A stretch of DNA of 64,000 bases from Podocnemis expansa (GCA_007922195.1 ML682038.1:7339176-7403175), one strand, 5' to 3'; shown: positions 46,561-58,900, counted from the stretch's first letter. A program made the numbers and translations. The notes: a model not told the origin generated them from the sequence alone.

Positions 46561-46959
46561 TAACCCATTGATAACTATGTATGCGAGTGAAATTATACTT
46601 CTCCTCTGTTAGTCACATTCATTTATCTCTTATTGTTTTAAATTAGACAGTCAGTGTTTCCGGACAGGGGCCATGTCTTCCTGGAATGTGTGTACAAACC
46701 CCAATATAATAGAGTCCATGAGCAGTTTGGGATTTTAGATGCTCACTAATACAGATATCAGCAGTAATAGTTTTCAGCTACTTACGTGTAAAGGTACAAA
46801 TTTCCCTTCCTATCACTAGAAGGCAAAAAGCCTGCAACATTTATTCTTTATGACATACGGAAAATATGGACATTTTGTCCCTTGTAAATTTTGTTATAAA
46901 GCTAGGAAGCTCTATTAGATGACCTTTCTATTAACTTCGGTCCTGTCTGTGTCTGGGTT

Positions 46960-48310
46960 TGTATTCCCTGTGCTTTCCTACCTTTCTCCAGCACGTGTTG
47001 AAACAGAGTGGATCAGCTCCCAGCCTTGCTCTACCCTCCCTCCCTTTCAGGCCTGGAGGTAGCTTTCAGCCTCAGTGCAGTTCACAGACATTCAGCTCAA
47101 GTAGGGGGTATCCTGGAGGACAGAGGAAAGCCACTGTGGACAACTCAATTGGGGGGCAGAGGGGAGGGGGTTATAGCACTCTGGCAGTGTTGCAGGAGGG
47201 CAGCAGAGGATGCATGGGGGTCAGGACCACAATGAAGGATTGGGGCCAGGAAGGGTGGCCCTGGGTTCTGAGTGGAGTGTGGGGTTGGGATTTGGTCTGG
47301 GGGTGCCACACAGGGCTCTGGGGGCGGGGCCAGGATCCCACCAGGGAGGGGGTTGCCACGGGGACAGGATTAGGGCCAGAGGGAATGACACAAGGCCAGG
47401 AAAGGTGTCAGGGTGGCCAGCTTTTGGGACTGGGAGTAGTGGCAGGAGACTGGAAGAGGGCTTTGAGACGGCAGTGGTCCAAGATCGGAGCAGGGAGGAC
47501 AGCCCGCTCTGTCCCACCCCAGTGCTGGCAGTCCAGGGCGCAATCCGGGCCTGATCTTGGCAGCCCCAGTCTCAGCCAGCTAGCCACCCCTGCTGCTGGC
47601 CCAAGGACTGAGCCAGCCCTTGCCCTGGGCCCATCCTGAGTCTGCTTGCCATGCCTGCCGTCAGCCCTTGGCCCAATCTGGCTGTGGCCGCCTCATCTAC
47701 GGCCCTGGGCCTGATACAGGCCTGGCCGTCTTGCCACTGTTGCAGGGCCCAGGCCCAAGTCACCCCCAGATCCGAGATGGCCTTGGCCAGCATGGTGCCC
47801 CACCCCAAGCCCTGCTGCTGGGCTGGGACCAGTCTGGCCCCAGGTCACTTACTCCTGCCAGTCCCACTTGGACCAAGCATGATGAGCTTAATCTGGCCCA
47901 GAACAGCTCATTGCCACTGGACTCTGACCTGATCCAGCCTCAGGAAGAACCCTGGGCTGACTCGGTGCTGCAATCCCTGGGCCCAATCCAGCCCTGGCTG
48001 GCTTGCCACCACTGTGGGGCTCAGGCCCAAGATGGCACTGGCCAACCTGCTCCCCTGCCAGCCTTGACCGCTGTCTCGGTCAGGCTCATGCCCTCCCACC
48101 ACTGGCCCAGGTCCAGTCTAGCCCTGGGCCACTTGCCACCACTGTCCCTGCTCTTGCCTCAGGCCAGGTGGGACAGGCCTGATCTGGCCCTGGGACTAGC
48201 CCCAGGCTGACTTAGTGCTGCCATCCCTGGGCCCAATCCAGACCTGGCCAGCACTCTACTCCCTGCCCTTGCCCACTCTGTCCCTAGGATGAGGTCCAAG
48301 CCAGGGTGGT
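46960..48310. repeat. Long GC-rich island with degenerate tandem repeat
   Basis: About 1.35 kb of very GC-rich sequence in an AT-rich intron. The part 47220-47480 is G-run rich (several GGGG tracts close together). The part 47560-48310 repeats degenerate units around CTTGCCACCACTG, GGCCCAATCCAGCCCTGGC and CAGGCCCAAG, with spacing that is not regular enough to give one unit length. Long open frames occur in several frames on both strands (up to 226 codons) and are compositional. No family resemblance, no splice evidence. Confidence 0.6.
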
Positions 48311-50063
48311 TCTTTTCTTGTGCTTTGATCTTCTTTTCTTCATTTAAGACCAAAAAGTCCAAAATATATATAAAAAGAGTTTTTAAAAAAGATAGCCTTT
48401 CAGTAGCACACTAAAAAGGAGGAAACAAGTACTTTGGATTTATCACAGTTCTTGCAGGAGGAAGTTATTCACCTTGAATGTGTGTGTTTGCAAAAGGTTG
48501 GCTGGTCAGGAGAGAAAAAGTAATTCTGATTGGTCAGCGTTCCTGTATGAGTAAATTTAATCATTTTCAGTACATTTGTTTGAGAGGTTGGCTGGCCACT
48601 TTGGTAAGTGCAGGGAAATGAAAGTCATGGGATCAGGTCACACTGTAACAGCAAAACAAAGCAGTTAAGATTCAAACACTGGGAAAAGGCACATAGAGGA
48701 GGGTGAGGTCAAATCACCTGCTGTAATGGGAAAAGAATCCATAGACATGATTTAATCCTGCTTTCACACAGTCAAATTTGTAATTCGCAGTTGATGGATC
48801 TTACCATTTTAATAGTGAAATAACATTTTTGGGGAGTTTGTGGTGTTTGGTGTTGCTAGAGAGGATCCACAAGTTTGAGATACTAAGTGCACTAGAATAG
48901 GGACTGAGCCAATGGTGTGCCCAAAGCCGGTGGTAGGGCACCTAGCAGGTAGTGTTAGTGCTGTGACAAATTGCCAGCTCTGCTATGGTGGCTCCTGTGC
49001 TGTTCTGTTCTATGGTGGGTCAGGCTACCACCTCTTATCCTTTTTTCTGTGCTTTGACCCCTCCAGTAGTATTCAGTGGGGTGGAAGGACCTGGGACCTC
49101 CCTCTGCTCTGAGTCTCAGACTAGGAGCCCTGTGAATGGTAGCTGTGCCCTGCTGACAGTACTCAGGGCTGTAATTCTTTCTCCTGGGTTAACTGTAGGT
49201 GTAGAGCACAGCAGCTCTCAGCATCCAGGGCACCCCAGACATCCTGCCTCCCTCCCCAGGATGTACTCAGGTTTAGCCTGATGACAGAATATTGTTAAGA
49301 AATAAAATAATGTGCAAGTCTCCCTTATAAACAGACATACAGCTGGCAGCGACTGGCAAAGAGCATTAGGGATGTGTACAGGGATTCCCTGGGCCAGTGT
49401 CTGCACAACACTGAACCAAAGGATGTCTCGACCAGTATTGCACTGGTCATCGTGATTGCTGCAAGATGTATGGATGGATGATATTCAAGTAGTTATGTGT
49501 TTATATTGAAAACTATGTTCTTCACTAGAAGAGTTAATATAAGTTACTGAACGTGATCAACAAGTTCTGTTTAGGCAGCAGTTGGTAGAGGTGTATCTTT
49601 CTGTCTGATCAATGTGTATTTTGTGACTTCCAGTGTAAGTCTATTTGCATTATTGAATGTGATGCTAATGAAGAGATTGTGAGTTCACAGAAGAGAAGAT
49701 CTGTAGGAAACAACAAAACCAGCAGGTTGCTGTTCTACTAAAGATAATGGATTTTTGAGGTATAACTTGGGGGTACTAAGGTACACACAGGATCCTTCGC
49801 TGAATAGAGGAACTGTTAGTGTAGTCTGTCTTGTGAAAGGAGGGTCAAGTCAACCTGCTAAGATAGCAAACACTGCTAAGGCTTTAGGTGAGCTAAAACT
49901 TACTTAGACAAGACAATGTCTTAAGTATGACCCTAGAAGGCATGTTATTTTATTTTACATGTGACAGTTTGTTTCCAGTATTTCTACTTGCTATTATTTT
50001 AATATCTAATCTTAGTTAAATCAACTTTTGTTGGTTTTTACTGAAATTTTTATCAGAAGATAT
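48311..50063 (+). other. Intronic sequence without recognised feature
   Basis: Intron of CSPP1. The segment 48960-49270 is more balanced in composition but no coding or repeat family was recognised. Confidence 0.45.
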
Positions 50064-50303
50064 GTCTATACTGACGGTGGCAAAATTGCCACTGAGTGCA
50101 GTCTTCCAGGCACAATTCAGCGCTGAGTATGAACCCTCTGAATCAAGCCTGAAGTCACTTAAGCAACTCCAGCCAGCAAGGCGTTTGGCAATTTGCCTAA
50201 TATGTATCGGTGGCTTAGAAAGTCGCCAGCAGAAACACAAGTTATTTTACATGCCTTGCATATCTGCCATCAACTGCCACTGAAAAGCCCTTTAAGTATA
50301 GAC
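50064..50303. mobile_element. Short inverted-repeat element (MITE-like)
   Basis: Begins GTCTATACTGACGG and ends AAGTATAGAC, an imperfect inverted pair at the ends of a 240-base block including CGCTGAGTATGAACCCTCTG. Target duplication not clear. Confidence 0.4.
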
Positions 50304-50817
50304 TAGGGCTAAGTGTTGTGGGTTAAACAGAGTGGTGATCTAAAGGGAAACTGGTAAGCTGGTGTGTGCTATTCCTTTGGTAGTAGCTTAATTGCTCCAG
50401 GAGGATGCTCGGAGACCTTGATGGTTGAAGTGTGCCTATCGCTGACCTGTAGTGAGAGAGCTGTACCTGGTTAATTATGGAGAGGAGTGATGTGTTGCTC
50501 ATGGAGTTGGGAATTGTTTTGAGAGGCACAGCAAGGCTTCCTCACGCTAAGGGCGGCTGGTAGTGAGGTACCTCACAACTCTGGCTACCCTCAGGAAGCA
50601 GCGCATTTACCTGTTGCCTACTAGTCATTGTTATGCAATATCACTGAGCTTAGTGGTTCCCCATGGTATGTCCTGACGGAAGATACTTCTCTGTTCAGTA
50701 TATGTGTGTTGAGATGAGCGTGCTGTATTAGTACTGCTTATTTAACAACTAACTGTAAACAGAGTTATCACTGTGGTAATTTGATTGTAAGAGATTTTTT
50801 CAATTTCCCTTTTCCAG

Positions 50818-50927
50818 ACACTAATGGGGAGACCTTTCCAGCTTTAGAAGAAGTTAATTTATCTTCACAGCCACCACCATCTGCAAGGGAGAGGAGACGA
50901 ATAAAGAAGAAAGCAATGGAATTTACT
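50818..50927 (+). CDS. CSPP1: CSPP1 exon (SARERRR segment)
   Basis: Exon of 110 bases: two bases completing Asp and 36 codons, bounded by ccttttccag and a GTATGT donor. It encodes TNGETFPALEEVNLSSQPPP, then SARERRRIKKKAMEFT. It matches the human GETYPAIED...PPPSQLPSARERRRNK segment. The frame reads on to 51053 if the donor is ignored. The conserved SARERRR is basic and lies in the C-terminal region of the protein. Confidence 0.95.
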
Positions 50928-51009
50928 GTATGTATGAAATGCTTCTTGCCTTACCCATGTAGAATTTTTGTGCATTTAATGGAGAAACTGCAGTGGTTTC
51001 TGAGAAGAG

Positions 51010-51530
51010 GGACTACGATGAGTAGTGGTATGACAAAATCTGAAGGAGACTAATAAAATGGGACCATGATAAAAGTATATAAAATAATGATAGGTGTAGA
51101 CAATATAGATTGGGAACTTCTGTTCTTTTTCATTACACAAGAATAAAGGACCAATAATTGAAATCAAAAGGTGGCAAACTGAAAATTGGTTAAAAGAAAT
51201 ACTTCTTTTACACAATACACAATTAAATTGTGGAACTCATTACCAGAGGATGTCATTGAGACCAAAACTTTGCACGATTTGGAAAGGGACTGAACATTTA
51301 TATCTAAAAATGGTAACAGCCAATGGCAATATCAGTTTTGGAAGAGATATTAAACCTCATTTTTCAGGGCAGATTAATCTCTAACTATTAGTAAATGGAG
51401 AGAGAGTTGCCAAATGTACAATTTTTGCATCTTCTGTTGAAGCATGTGGCATTTGCCACAGTCAAGAGAAATCAGACTAGATGAAAATTTCTGTTCTCTA
51501 TTTCAGTAGGTGACATACTATATGTATGTA
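51010..51530 (+). mobile_element. Old CR1/L3-type LINE 3' fragment
   Basis: Between two CSPP1 exons. The frame KMYKIMIGVDNIDW, then KLWNSLPEDVIETKTLHDLE resembles the ORF2 end of L3/CR1-type LINEs. The 3' part TCAAGAGAAATCAGACTAGA, TGAAAATTTCTGTTCTC is the matching tail. Stops are frequent. It nearly fills the 701-base intron. Confidence 0.65.
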
Positions 51531-51628
51531 GAAAATGTATTCACAGTATAACTCGATTATATTCCTAGTGGCCTTTCAGCAGGAGTGTTGCATTTACTGA
51601 AATCTCCCTATGCTTTCTAAATCTGCAG

Positions 51629-51779
51629 GATGATGATCCTTTGAGCACATCTCCGTTGCCACAACCTGATGGTTTCTCTTTGCACTCAAGCTCCAGTCTC
51701 AATGTTGATGAGCTAAAAGCCAGGAATGAGGAAAGATTGCGAAGACTGAGTGAGTTGCAGAAGAAATCTGTTAATCTTG
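51629..51779 (+). CDS. CSPP1: CSPP1 exon (NVDELKARNEERLRRL segment), last exon found
   Basis: Exon of 151 bases after an aaatctgcag acceptor. It encodes DDDPLSTSPLPQPDGFSLHS, SSSLNVDELKARNEERLRRL and SELQKKSVNL plus one base. It matches human [25 protein letters not shown]. The donor chosen is CTTG|GTATGC at 51780. It leaves one G, which would join a next exon starting in the same phase as the human DDESS segment. Reading on without splicing, the frame stays open for 38 more codons to a TGA at 51896-51898. That could be an alternative end or intron retention. The final exons (about 70 residues in human) were not found before 64000. Confidence 0.92.
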
Positions 51780-51898
51780 GTATGCCTTTGTTTGATATTA
51801 TAGCTAAAGAAACAGATATTAATGGACAAACTACTTGCAGGTTAAACAAGAAGAAACTGGCTAAGATTGTTAAATTAGATAATTCTGACATAATTTGA

Positions 51899-52999
51899 CA
51901 CCACCGGTTTGCTGGAAAAATCAGTTGAGAAGAAAGGTTTGAATTAAAGTTTGTTGCAAGTTTTGAGAGGTGAGGGATGCAGTAAGGAAAATAAAAGGAT
52001 TTATGATGATACCAACCTAAGACATGTATTCTGACTAGAACAGTGGTTTCAAACTTAATATCTGATGCTTCAGTGGGAAGAAATAAAACCCTCCAGTAAA
52101 ACCCATAGTGCAGTTGGCCAGCTGAGCTGTGTATATGAAAGCTATGTTGTTTTTGACCCGCCTGGGGAGATCAGCACATGACATGAAGCATGTTTCATTA
52201 CTCCAGTCTTAGTAAATATAACTGTTAATGGTCAGAATTTGCAAACTGCAGTATTTAACTCTGAACTCGTGTCACAAAAAATTCCACAGGCTGACTGTGC
52301 TATATGGAGGAGCATTCCTTTTTGTTCTGAAAGTCTCTGGTTTTAATTACAGGGACTGACTTGTTCCACTGTCAGTACATTGGGACACACTACTCAGTTG
52401 TGCTCTAAATATTCTGGCATAAGTTTCAAATTTCATCTTTGAGTATAAACTAATCAACATGCCATTTAAGCAGTATTTTTTTATTTGACAGCCATTATTC
52501 AGAAGGGATCACAAAGTGTTTTACAAAGGGTATAGCATGAGTGCTAACAAGTTTCCTTGATTTTGTAACAAATGATACTTTTACAATCAGATTTGTTCTT
52601 GTCATTAATGGCTCATTCTAATTTTCATCTAATAGAGCACCAATGTTGAAAAACGCTGCATACTTGACTTTCTTTGTGCTTTTACTCTGCCTTCTATTTC
52701 CATTTCTTTGCAGCTAAACTGTCTGTTTTTCCAAACCCTTATTACTTCATATAATTCATCTATATTTTCACTGTATTGGGTTCTCTATCTACTCAACTTC
52801 TTCTTTGTCCTTGTTCAATCACATCCCTAATGGTTTCACTTACTGTTCTATGAACAAAGTTGCTATTATTTATACATAGTTTGGGTTGGTCTTGCCTTTG
52901 TGAGGCGCAATCTCCACATTATCTTCCTCTGCTACTTTGACTCCCTTGTCTCTGAATGAGGGACTTCCTCCTTATTGTCTCTGTGTTTAATTAATAGTA
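51899..52999 (+). other. Intronic or 3' sequence without recognised feature
   Basis: AT-rich. AATAAA hexamers occur near 51990 and 52082, shortly after the alternative stop, and could serve as polyadenylation signals if the exon is retained. No further CSPP1 exon seen. Confidence 0.45.
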
Positions 53000-55900
53000 T
53001 ATTACTAGATTAAACTCCAAGCATAGCTTGTTTGTCTTTTGGTGATTGTGTGAATTTCATTCTTGGTGCCCAGGAGCTTTATGCTTGTGAGGTTGGATTC
53101 TTTTAGCTGGCATTGTCCTTGTGACTCCTCTGCACCCAAGGCCATAAAGGAGGGATTAAAATCAAGCATGCTTTGGTTCCTTCTTTCCCACTATGGCAAC
53201 AAAATGAAACTCTTGATGTGTCTACCTACTTCCTTAGCAATGAAATGCCATCCTGTTAGTGAAATATTAGTTGTGAGTGAATTAATGTAGATGGTTAGGT
53301 TTATTTTACCCATTGGCATTAAAAGGAAGTCTTTTTATCATTTAATAGACTGGGAACCCCAGCAGTCCTATTCAAGTGAAAGGGATATTAGTGCACCCAT
53401 ACACCTGAAATTGTTGCCTTATGTCTGATCCTACCTATTGGTGTACAACAGGGACTCCTCTTCACCTCACCCTCTCTCTCCTCCATGGGGATTACAGTGG
53501 GAAACTGGGACAGACTCTAGAGACTACTTTATTAAGTAGAAAAGGATATAACTCTTATAGAAGATGGGCCCTTATGTATCTTTAGTACCCATATATCTAT
53601 CAGCCTAGGCCTATTGGAGACCATCAGGTGCACCATCATTCACACAAATCTTTGACTACTGCCCACCCATGGCTAGGTTCACTTCTTCCAAAAGGCAGTA
53701 TAGAATCACTAGTCAGGTCCATTATTGCAGTCTCAGATATTAGATTAGAATTGAGAATGACACAGATCAAGCAACTGAGGAGGAAAACTAATCCTGGCTG
53801 CAAATTTCTCATCTTTCCTTGATTGGGAGTGAACTCCTTGGCATCTGCTCTAGGTTACAGTTTGAAGGCATTCCAAGACCACATTTAAATATCTGGCTGA
53901 GGCTCTCAACATATTCAGGGAGATGGTTCAAGAGAAATCATAAACTGCTGTGCATTCTGCACCCTTCCTTGCCTGTTAGGCTCATCATACCTATAAATAA
54001 GGATCTGTTAAGTGTTACAAGCTGAAAAAGATCTGTGGCAGAGTACAGCATCCTCATCTGAGCGCACAGACAGAAGGTACTGAGGCTTTCTTTTCTAAGG
54101 GATTTTAGGACATCTGCTCTCACCCTGTGCCAGATCTCTGCTTGTAATAACTGTCCGGGAGAAAGCCAATCAAAAGCTTCTCAGACAACAACTAGTGACA
54201 GACCCTGAAGAACTGGACTTAATTTGGATATAAAATCTATTTATCACCTGGCCACCAAATGAGAGTTGCTAATAACCAGTTACTGCTCACAAAGTACAGT
54301 TACTTCCACTGGAATGAGCTGTCTCAATTTACAAACAGTTTCCTGTGGAATGTAGAGAAGAATTAGAGCTATAATGAACAAAAGGCATCTGTAAACCTGC
54401 ATTTTCCTACAAGCAGCTCTAGATGCATCCAGTGAAGTGACACACACTGTGGCCAGTCCATTTGTGGTGAAGAGAAGATAGTCTTGGCAACAAGCATCTA
54501 GGAGACCCAGAGGTGTATCAAAGATACCAGTAAGAGCATATCTCCTGCTTCGGGGATGCCTCATGCACCTACCTAATGTGGTCTGCCAGACTTCACCCAC
54601 CCTACAATCAAGATTGGCTGAAATTAACTAATCTACTTGGGAGGCACCAAATGAATATGGTTGTCTCAATCCTGTAACAAAAGACCTTGCTTTGTTAAAG
54701 AGGTGGGAATACCCTGTTCAGTTGTGCAAAGAGCAGTGGTTTTCAAACTTTGGGGGGGGGGGGGAGGGGGACTGGGGTTAAAGTATGATTTGGTGGGCCT
54801 GGAGCCCTCCCACATGGGTGTCCCCCCCCCAGCATGGGTGAGCCTCCAGTACCTGTCCCCAGAATCCACCCCCAGACAGACAAACACATACACACACACG
54901 CTCTCTCTCTCTCCAGCAGCACCCCCGCTCTCGCTCCCAGCCTTTACTTCTGCTGTTTCTATGCTGCCTGACCAGCTGGACACTACTTCCGGCCACAAGC
55001 TGCTTCGCCCTGGGGGGGGGGGATTCACAAACTCCCAGCCTGCGCAGCTCTCTGCTTGCTGGGTTTAAGGAGGAGCAGGGCTTAAGGTGGTGCCACCGGA
55101 AAGCTTCGTTCATTCTGCTTGTGCTATTTTTAGAGGGGTCCCAGAAAGTAGCATTCTGGTGTGTTCCTCTATTTTTAGGGGCCTTGGAACACTGCCAGCC
55201 TACAAATACGGGGCCCCAGAATTGCGTTCCAGTGTGTTCCCCCTTACTTTAACCCCTGCATTTCTGTGTGCAACTCAACAACCACATCTGTCAGCAGTGC
55301 ATTCCAGTCTTCTGGTAGTGGCAGCAGGGAGCTCCTGGACCCAGTGCTGCGTCCCAACCTGTGGTTTGAAAACTGCTGCAGTAGAATAGCCTTCTGTGCA
55401 TTTCTGTTTACCAAAATTGGTGACAAATGCCTGCAAACAGAGATGAAGGATTGTAGCCTTTAAAGTCAGGGTATGCATTCCCCTCAGGAATTTCACCTAC
55501 ACATAAATGTCAAGAGCTAACAGTGTAAAACTTCCTGCTTCTGCCTCAGGGTTCACTGTCCAGGTTCAGACAGGCAGACAGACACCATAGTTATGCATTT
55601 TATAAGCAGACAGAGAGGAGCCATATCATCTGTGCTCTGTTAGGAAACAGTTTGACTCTGGAATTGGCATATGCAGCTTCAGATTATTTTACTGGCCAGT
55701 AGAAAGTTCAGATTGACATGAGAAGTTGATGAAAGGTGCACTGTTGAATATCTTTTTCAGATGGGGTTATCCACCCATAGACCTGTTTCCCACAGACCAA
55801 AACAAGAAATTGACAAGTGTTCTGCTCCAGAGGGGGCTCCAGTCCTGCCTCACTATCAGATGCCTTTCCCATCCCTTGGGTATTAAGACTGATACATACA

Positions 55901-57360
55901 TGCATTCCCTCTGATTCGCATGCTGTTGAGGAAACAGAGAGAGCTGCAGCATTGGTCAAACAGTTTGGAATTCAGATCCAATGACTCTGAGTAAAATTCA
56001 ATCATTTTGCCTGCTCTGATGGTGGCAGTGGTTTGGGGGTTAGAGGGTGTTGGAAACTCTGGGGGAGGCTGGCGGTGCTGGGTGGAGGAGTTAGGCACCA
56101 AGGTCACAGGTGGACCTTGGCTTATAGGTGGTTCAGCCAATTTAACTAATTTTGGGGCTCAGAAGAGGGGTCAGCTTATGTGCAGATCGGCTTATACATT
56201 AGTATATATAGTAGTCTTGCAGAGCAATGGTCAGATTCTGCACCTGCACCTTGTATTGATACATCTGACAGCCTGGTTGCCAGCTGGATGACGTCTGCCA
56301 AAAGAAGTTGTTCAGCTAAAATTCTGAACATTCTACTCCAAAGCAGAAAAGCCTTAATCAGGTGTACGAAGCTAAGGGAAAAAGGTTTTCTGTTTGGGCG
56401 TCTCAGCAGCCAGTTTCTCCATGGATATCATTTATTCCAACAACATGGGACTATCTGCTAGCCCTGAAGCAATCTGGACTTTCTGTTGGCTCCAGAAGGG
56501 TCCATCTAACAGCAGTATATGCATATTGGTTTCCTATTACAGCATCTTACCATATTTTCCTCCCCTACAGTGGCAAGCTCCCTTAGTATCCTTAGTATTT
56601 TTCCCCCATTTTAGGAGCTCCTTTCCTGAGACCTCAATATAATAAATGGATTAATGGGCCCCATCCATGTTTTGAACTGTTCTCACCTGTTCCCTATATG
56701 CTGTCTTTCTGTGAAGAGTGCCATTTTGGTTGCAGTTACATCAGTTGAGAGGGTAGAGGATATTCATATATTTATGGTGGGTCTCCCTCATGCAGTGTCT
56801 CATAAGGATAGGGTTTTTTTCCAGGTTTCCTCCCAAGCCCAGAGTTGTTTGAGTTCCAAATAAACCAATTTATTCATCTTCAGGTTTTTTTCAATCAACC
56901 ATGGGTAAAGGAAAACTTTTTACATCTGAGTTAATAAGGGTTGTATTGTCATACAACTTTAACAGGATAAAGTTGTTCAGGAACACATGTAGACTGTTTA
57001 TTGCCTTTTGCTGAAAGGATTAAGGGTCAGGCATAAACATCACAGAGATTATGAAAATGGGTCTCCACCTGTGTAAGAATATGTTATGAGTTAGCTATGT
57101 TAGAACCACCTACCCACTTTAGAGCACATGCCACTAGAGTTAAGACAGCTTCTGCTGACTGTTTTGAAGAATGTCTTTTTCTGACATCTGTAGGGCAGCT
57201 ACGTGGAGCTTGGTCCACACCTGTTCAGGATACTACTTTTTGGTAGAGGCTTCCAGCTTGGATGCCCACTTTGGTAGAGAAGTCCTGCAGTCATTGTTAA
57301 GTAGGACTCCTACTACTCACTTCCAAGCAAACAGGTAACCACAGTTACAGTAAGGTAAGT
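53000..57360 (+). mobile_element. DIRS-like element, copy 4, degraded and interrupted
   Basis: Plus-strand remnant, left end uncertain. ORF1 blocks at 53860-54420 (ALNIFREMVQEK, KDLWQSTASSSERTDRRY, REKANQ, NELSQFTNSFLWN) align in order with copies 1 and 2. RT is missing, and a hAT element sits at 54734-55378. RNase H follows (HFISRQRGAISSVLC, 55590-55640), then FFRWGYPPIDLFPTDQNKKL (55751-55810). The recombinase runs from about 56290 (LQSRKALIRCTKLREK) through AILVAVTSVERVEDIHIFM (56720-56775) to ATRVKTASADCFEE and FGREVLQSLL near 57290. There are many stops. Confidence 0.7.
54734..55378. mobile_element. Non-autonomous hAT-like element with microsatellites
   Basis: Ends CAGTGGTTTTCAAACTTT and, inverted, TGGTTTGAAAACTGCTG. 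The interior has a G run (54753-54765), a CA run and a CT run (54885-54915) and GC-rich sequence. No clear 8-bp duplication was found, so the class is assigned from the ends only. It sits where the RT of DIRS copy 4 should be. Confidence 0.6.
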
Positions 57361-58164
57361 AACCATTCTTTTTGCTATTAGCACCTCAGTTTTTCCCTTG
57401 TTAGGGAGATGTAGTGGATCACTTTGTTTCCATGGAGATGCAGTTAAGTCTAGGGTAGACAGTGACATGGTTCTCTTTGAAGTAAAACCTTTTTGATTCC
57501 ATATAACAAAACAAGAATATTCATAAAAGTATAGCTATCAATTGCTATTTGTTGTTAATTAACAAAAAATTAGTAACTGTACAGACTTTACTGCCAGAAT
57601 GTTTTCCCTGTGAATTTAATATAGAATAATCAGCTAATGAAATCCTTTTTCCAAACTTCTGTATTATTTTCTTAATAGGTTGGTTTTTTCATCACGAGTT
57701 TCAGGGCTCAGATTTTTAATCTCACTTTACAAAAAAAAAAAAAAAAAGTGATGGTGAGGGTGAGTAGGTGACTGAACTTGGTCTTTACTTTGTTTCTGCG
57801 GCTGAAATTGTTAGATCCTCGGTGCAGAATGGACAACATGAAAGAGAGGAGCATCCTCTGTGCTGCCTCTCCCACTCCATGCTGTCATCATTGTCCCTAG
57901 CTTTGGAGGGTGTTTGGGCCTGTGTTACATACCAATAGGGTCCTTCCTGAGAAGGCAACATGTCACCTTTAATCCCAGCCTCAACAAAGGAGAAGTCTAG
58001 CACTGGAGTGTCAGAGGTCTTTGTTCTCCCCTCCTTTCTGCCAGTAATCAAAAGAGAGAGAGGGAACCTTTCAGGCTTCACAGATTTAGTTTTTTTTTCC
58101 TGCAGCAATCAATATAATGACCCAGTGTGGGTGGGGATGTTGTAATTGTGAGTGGTGTCGTCAT
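57361..58164 (+). other. Sequence without recognised feature
   Basis: AT-rich sequence with a poly-A run at 57732-57747. The open frames at 57785-58145 on both strands show no family resemblance. Confidence 0.45.
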
Positions 58165-58545
58165 TACTGAGAGTCGTGTGGCACTTAAAGACCAACAGAT
58201 TTATTTTTTGCATGAGCTTTCATGGGAGAAAATCCCACTTCGTCAGATGCTTCGAAGGTGGGTGAACTTTTCCCATTACAAAAGGTAATTTGACTTCGGG
58301 CTTCCCAGGGTTTGAACCTAACAACTGCTCTGATTTGCTGTTACTGTATGACATGATCCTATGTTTTACACCCCCTTGCATTTATTTTCATTCCATTCTG
58401 TACATTCACCCATCTTCGAAGCATCTGAAGTGGGATTTTCTCCCATGAAAGCTCATGCAAAAAATAAATGTTAGTCTTTAAGTGCCACACGACTCTTTGG
58501 GTTTTTTGCTAGACTAGACTAACATAGCTATCCCTTTGGAAATCA
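58165..58545. repeat. Inverted pair of Penelope-type terminal repeats with hammerhead-like core
   Basis: Arm 1 (58171-58266, reverse) and arm 2 (58405-58495, forward) are complementary over about 90 bases, from GAGTCGTGTGGCACTTAAAG to TTCGAAGGTGGGTGAA, with a 138-base loop. On the minus strand arm 1 contains CTGACGA (58240-58246), a stem of six pairs (GTGGGA/TCCCAT) and GAAA (58218-58221), the conserved core layout of a hammerhead ribozyme. Arm 2 lacks the CGA. The tail ends TAGACTAACATAGCTATCCC. Confidence 0.65.
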
Positions 58546-58589
58546 TTACTCTGAACGAATTCTTTGAGGCAGAAATGATGGAAGAAAGA

Positions 58590-58900
58590 ACTCTTTCTTG
58601 AACCTTCTGTTTGGGCCTTCAAACAACCCCCTGACCTTTCCAAGCTCATAATCAGAAGGAAGCTCCCCACAGATCAGGACACACCAACTCAATATGGCAG
58701 CAGACCCTGCCAGAACATCAGAAGCAAAACCTTCAAGTATCTCTCCACTGCTACAATGATCAGCACCTCCTACAATAGACCTTTAGAGATTCTTGGTTCT
58801 GCATGTAACTATCACAACATTTGAGTTGTTTCAGCCATTGAACTAAATCCCACAATAGCAACTTTGCTGGTGAACCAGACAATCACTATATTCTCAAATG
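58590..58900 (+). mobile_element. Penelope-like element fragment (linker region)
   Basis: The frame LEPSVWAFKQPPDLSKLIIR, then RKLPTDQ, GSRPCQNIRSKTFKYLST and EILGSACNYHNI resembles the segment between the RT and GIY-YIG domains of Penelope-like proteins (FKQPPNLRxLL, then G..PC...CKTC). A counterpart, RPCQNNRCKT, is seen in the minus-strand copy near 2235. It lies directly after the terminal repeat pair at 58165-58545, which supports assigning that repeat to Penelope elements. Confidence 0.65.

Noticed and set aside
46959..48210. Long open frames (up to 226 codons) on both strands as genes
   Set aside because: They lie in GC-rich repetitive sequence where stop codons are rare, in several frames at once, with no family resemblance or splice signals.
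58165..58545. Calling the hammerhead-like core an active ribozyme
   Set aside because: The base before the expected cleavage site and one arm's core are degraded, so only a remnant is claimed.
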